From: JBJXGV01 sp046160485
GTDB taxonomy: Bacteria > Orphanbacterota > Orphanbacteria > JBJXGV01
NCBI GenBank assembly: GCA_046160485.1
Contig: JBJXGV010000073.1
Coordinates: forward strand, 87,330 to 151,329
Direction of reading: 5' to 3'
Length of the DNA: 64,000 nt
The translations under genes and the position numbers were made by a program. How positions within the stretch are numbered: position 1 is the stretch's first letter; each line of letters starts with the position of its first letter. Positions 62,947 through 64,000 of this stretch are shown one piece after another. The notes beneath the pieces were generated by a model. That model had not been told where the DNA came from, ran no database searches, and was given only the letters and a program-made list of their open reading frames with translations.

Positions 62947-64000
62947 GCAGGTTTCGCCTCCGGTTTCGGGAGTGGGTTGCGAAGAGTATCGCAATGCCGA
63001 GCGCGGCGGCGCCCAGCGAGATAGCGACCCCGGTTTTCATCGATGACGGCTCGTAGGTGAAAACGACTTCGACGGTGCCCATTGTATTGCTGGCGCCTGG
63101 CCGGTGCTTCGCGTCGATCGTCGCGCGTGACTCCACGTAGACGCCGCGAAAGAAGCCGAAGACGGGCACGATGCGCGCGGGCTCGCCGTCGACGCGCGCG
63201 CTCCAGCCCTTCGAGTACGCATCGAGGAGCACGAGAAGCGCGCGCGACGTCGGGCGCGCGTGAACGACGACGCGGTCGGCGCTCTCCTGCGCAACCGCGG
63301 GAAGTGCCTCGCTCACACTGCTGTCGCCAACACGCGCGTCGACGTTTTTGAGATCCTCCGCGCGCTCGACCGTCGCAATCGTGTAGGGATCGTGTCGGCC
63401 GTCGCGAATCGCCGTCCAGATCGCCGGAAGATCGGCGGCGACTTCGACCTGGTGCACGAGGAACGCGCGCGGCAGTTCGCGTGTGCGCTCGTAGATCGCG
63501 AAGCGTTCGCCCTGCGCGGCGAGCTGGAACTGCGACTCTTCGATCGGCGTTGGCCGGTCGAGTACGAGAGTCTGCATCACGAGTAGATCGAGTAGCGGCG
63601 AGATGCGGCCGGGCTGAAAGCTCGGGATTGCGACACCTGGCGGGCGATCGCCCGCGAAGTTGACGAACGCGAGCGTGCGCTTCGGGATGTTGCCCTCGTA
63701 GCCGCCGACGGCGGGCGCGTCGTAAAGCGCGCCGCGCATCATGCGCCGTTCGGCCGCGCCGAAGCGCGCGTCGCGCGGCATCGACTCGAGCGCGCTTGCG
63801 AGCTGCGGATTCAGTTCGATGTCGCGCGCGACCGAGAGTGTGCGCAGATGCGGGTGCGCGAACTCGAAGAGGTCCGCGGCGAGGAGCGCAATCGCGGCGG
63901 CGGCGAAGGTGGAGGCCGCGCGCGTGGTGCGTGATGCGACGTGCGGCGCGCGCGGCGCGCGCGTGGAGGGCGGCACGCGCGCGACGCGCGCCGCAAGCAG
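62930..64000 (-). CDS. YfhO-like membrane protein, N-terminus beyond right edge
   Basis: The frame is open to base 64000, so only about the last 356 residues are visible. A hydrophobic helix (AAAAIALLAADLFEFAHPH) is followed by a large extracytoplasmic domain that includes PRAFLVHQVEVA, VVVHARPTSRALLVLLDAYSKGWSARVDGEPARIVPVFGFFRGVYV, and a final membrane helix (GVAISLGAAALGIAILFA). This is the C-terminal layout of the YfhO family, integral membrane proteins linked to glycosylation of cell-surface polymers. It overlaps the SDR gene by 17 bases. Confidence 0.75.
   Translation of the reverse strand: MLAARVARVPPSTRAPRAPHVASRTTRAASTFAAAAIALLAADLFEFAHPHLRTLSVARDIELNPQLASALESMPRDARFGAAERRMMRGALYDAPAVGGYEGNIPKRTLAFVNFAGDRPPGVAIPSFQPGRISPLLDLLVMQTLVLDRPTPIEESQFQLAAQGERFAIYERTRELPRAFLVHQVEVAADLPAIWTAIRDGRHDPYTIATVERAEDLKNVDARVGDSSVSEALPAVAQESADRVVVHARPTSRALLVLLDAYSKGWSARVDGEPARIVPVFGFFRGVYVESRATIDAKHRPGASNTMGTVEVVFTYEPSSMKTGVAISLGAAALGIAILFATHSRNRRRNLHGHLD

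Overview
The window is a GC-rich stretch of a diderm (Gram-negative-type), aerobically respiring bacterium. Evidence: many lipoprotein and Sec signals, outer-membrane beta-barrels, a SurA-type chaperone, HtrA and a complete oxygen-reducing respiratory cluster. FlgD-like C-terminal modules on two secreted proteins, DUF6588- and DUF6982-like proteins and the Alternative Complex III plus caa3 pairing resemble poorly characterised lineages related to the FCB group (Candidatus Eisenbacteria is my best guess). The taxonomic call is inference; no rRNA or tRNA gene is visible.

Layout. (1) 1-8756, minus strand: a quinoprotein-type dehydrogenase cut by the left edge, a solenoid-repeat secreted protein, a gluzincin/propeller/beta-barrel fusion, an OM barrel and a lipoprotein. 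(2) 8830-12966: a sulfatase-superfamily enzyme coupled to a family 2 glycosyltransferase, a small secreted protein, and a lone transhydrogenase alpha1 subunit. (3) 13054-25928: one long plus-strand operon, actABCDEF, a linked membrane protein, sco, coxB (with fused cytochrome c), coxA (A2-type), coxC and subunit IV. It would carry electrons from quinol through ACIII to oxygen. A perfect 24-bp inverted repeat sits between actD and actE. (4) 25929-29982: three secreted or lipoprotein genes lying between the end of the subunit IV gene and a degenerate copy of that gene's 3' end. (5) 29983-33048: a kinase/ATPase/TPR protein with a leaderless-looking start.

(6) 33071-49096, minus strand: moxR and DUF58; an XRE-cupin regulator; then a tightly overlapping run of BatA-VWA, mfd, two PPIases, pdxA, ftsE, ftsX, a flavin amine oxidase and a PKD lipoprotein. 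(7) 49274-53715, plus strand: nth, htrA, and a LytS/LytTR two-component pair. (8) 53882-59114: an FG-GAP/ASPIC secreted protein, two minus-strand envelope proteins, a 6S-like RNA with its own promoter and U-rich end (57590-57768 minus), a small membrane protein and an OM barrel. (9) 59183-64000: GNAT acetyltransferase, guaB, a DUF6982-like protein, an SDR reductase and the C-terminal part of a YfhO-like membrane protein.

The strongest unexpected signals are the duplicated 39-nt tail of the oxidase subunit IV gene flanking about 4 kb of accessory genes, the 6S-like RNA, the long perfect inverted repeat inside the act operon, the uncharacterised GND-QG repeat protein next to a protease/barrel fusion, and repeated TGn-extended -10 promoters.
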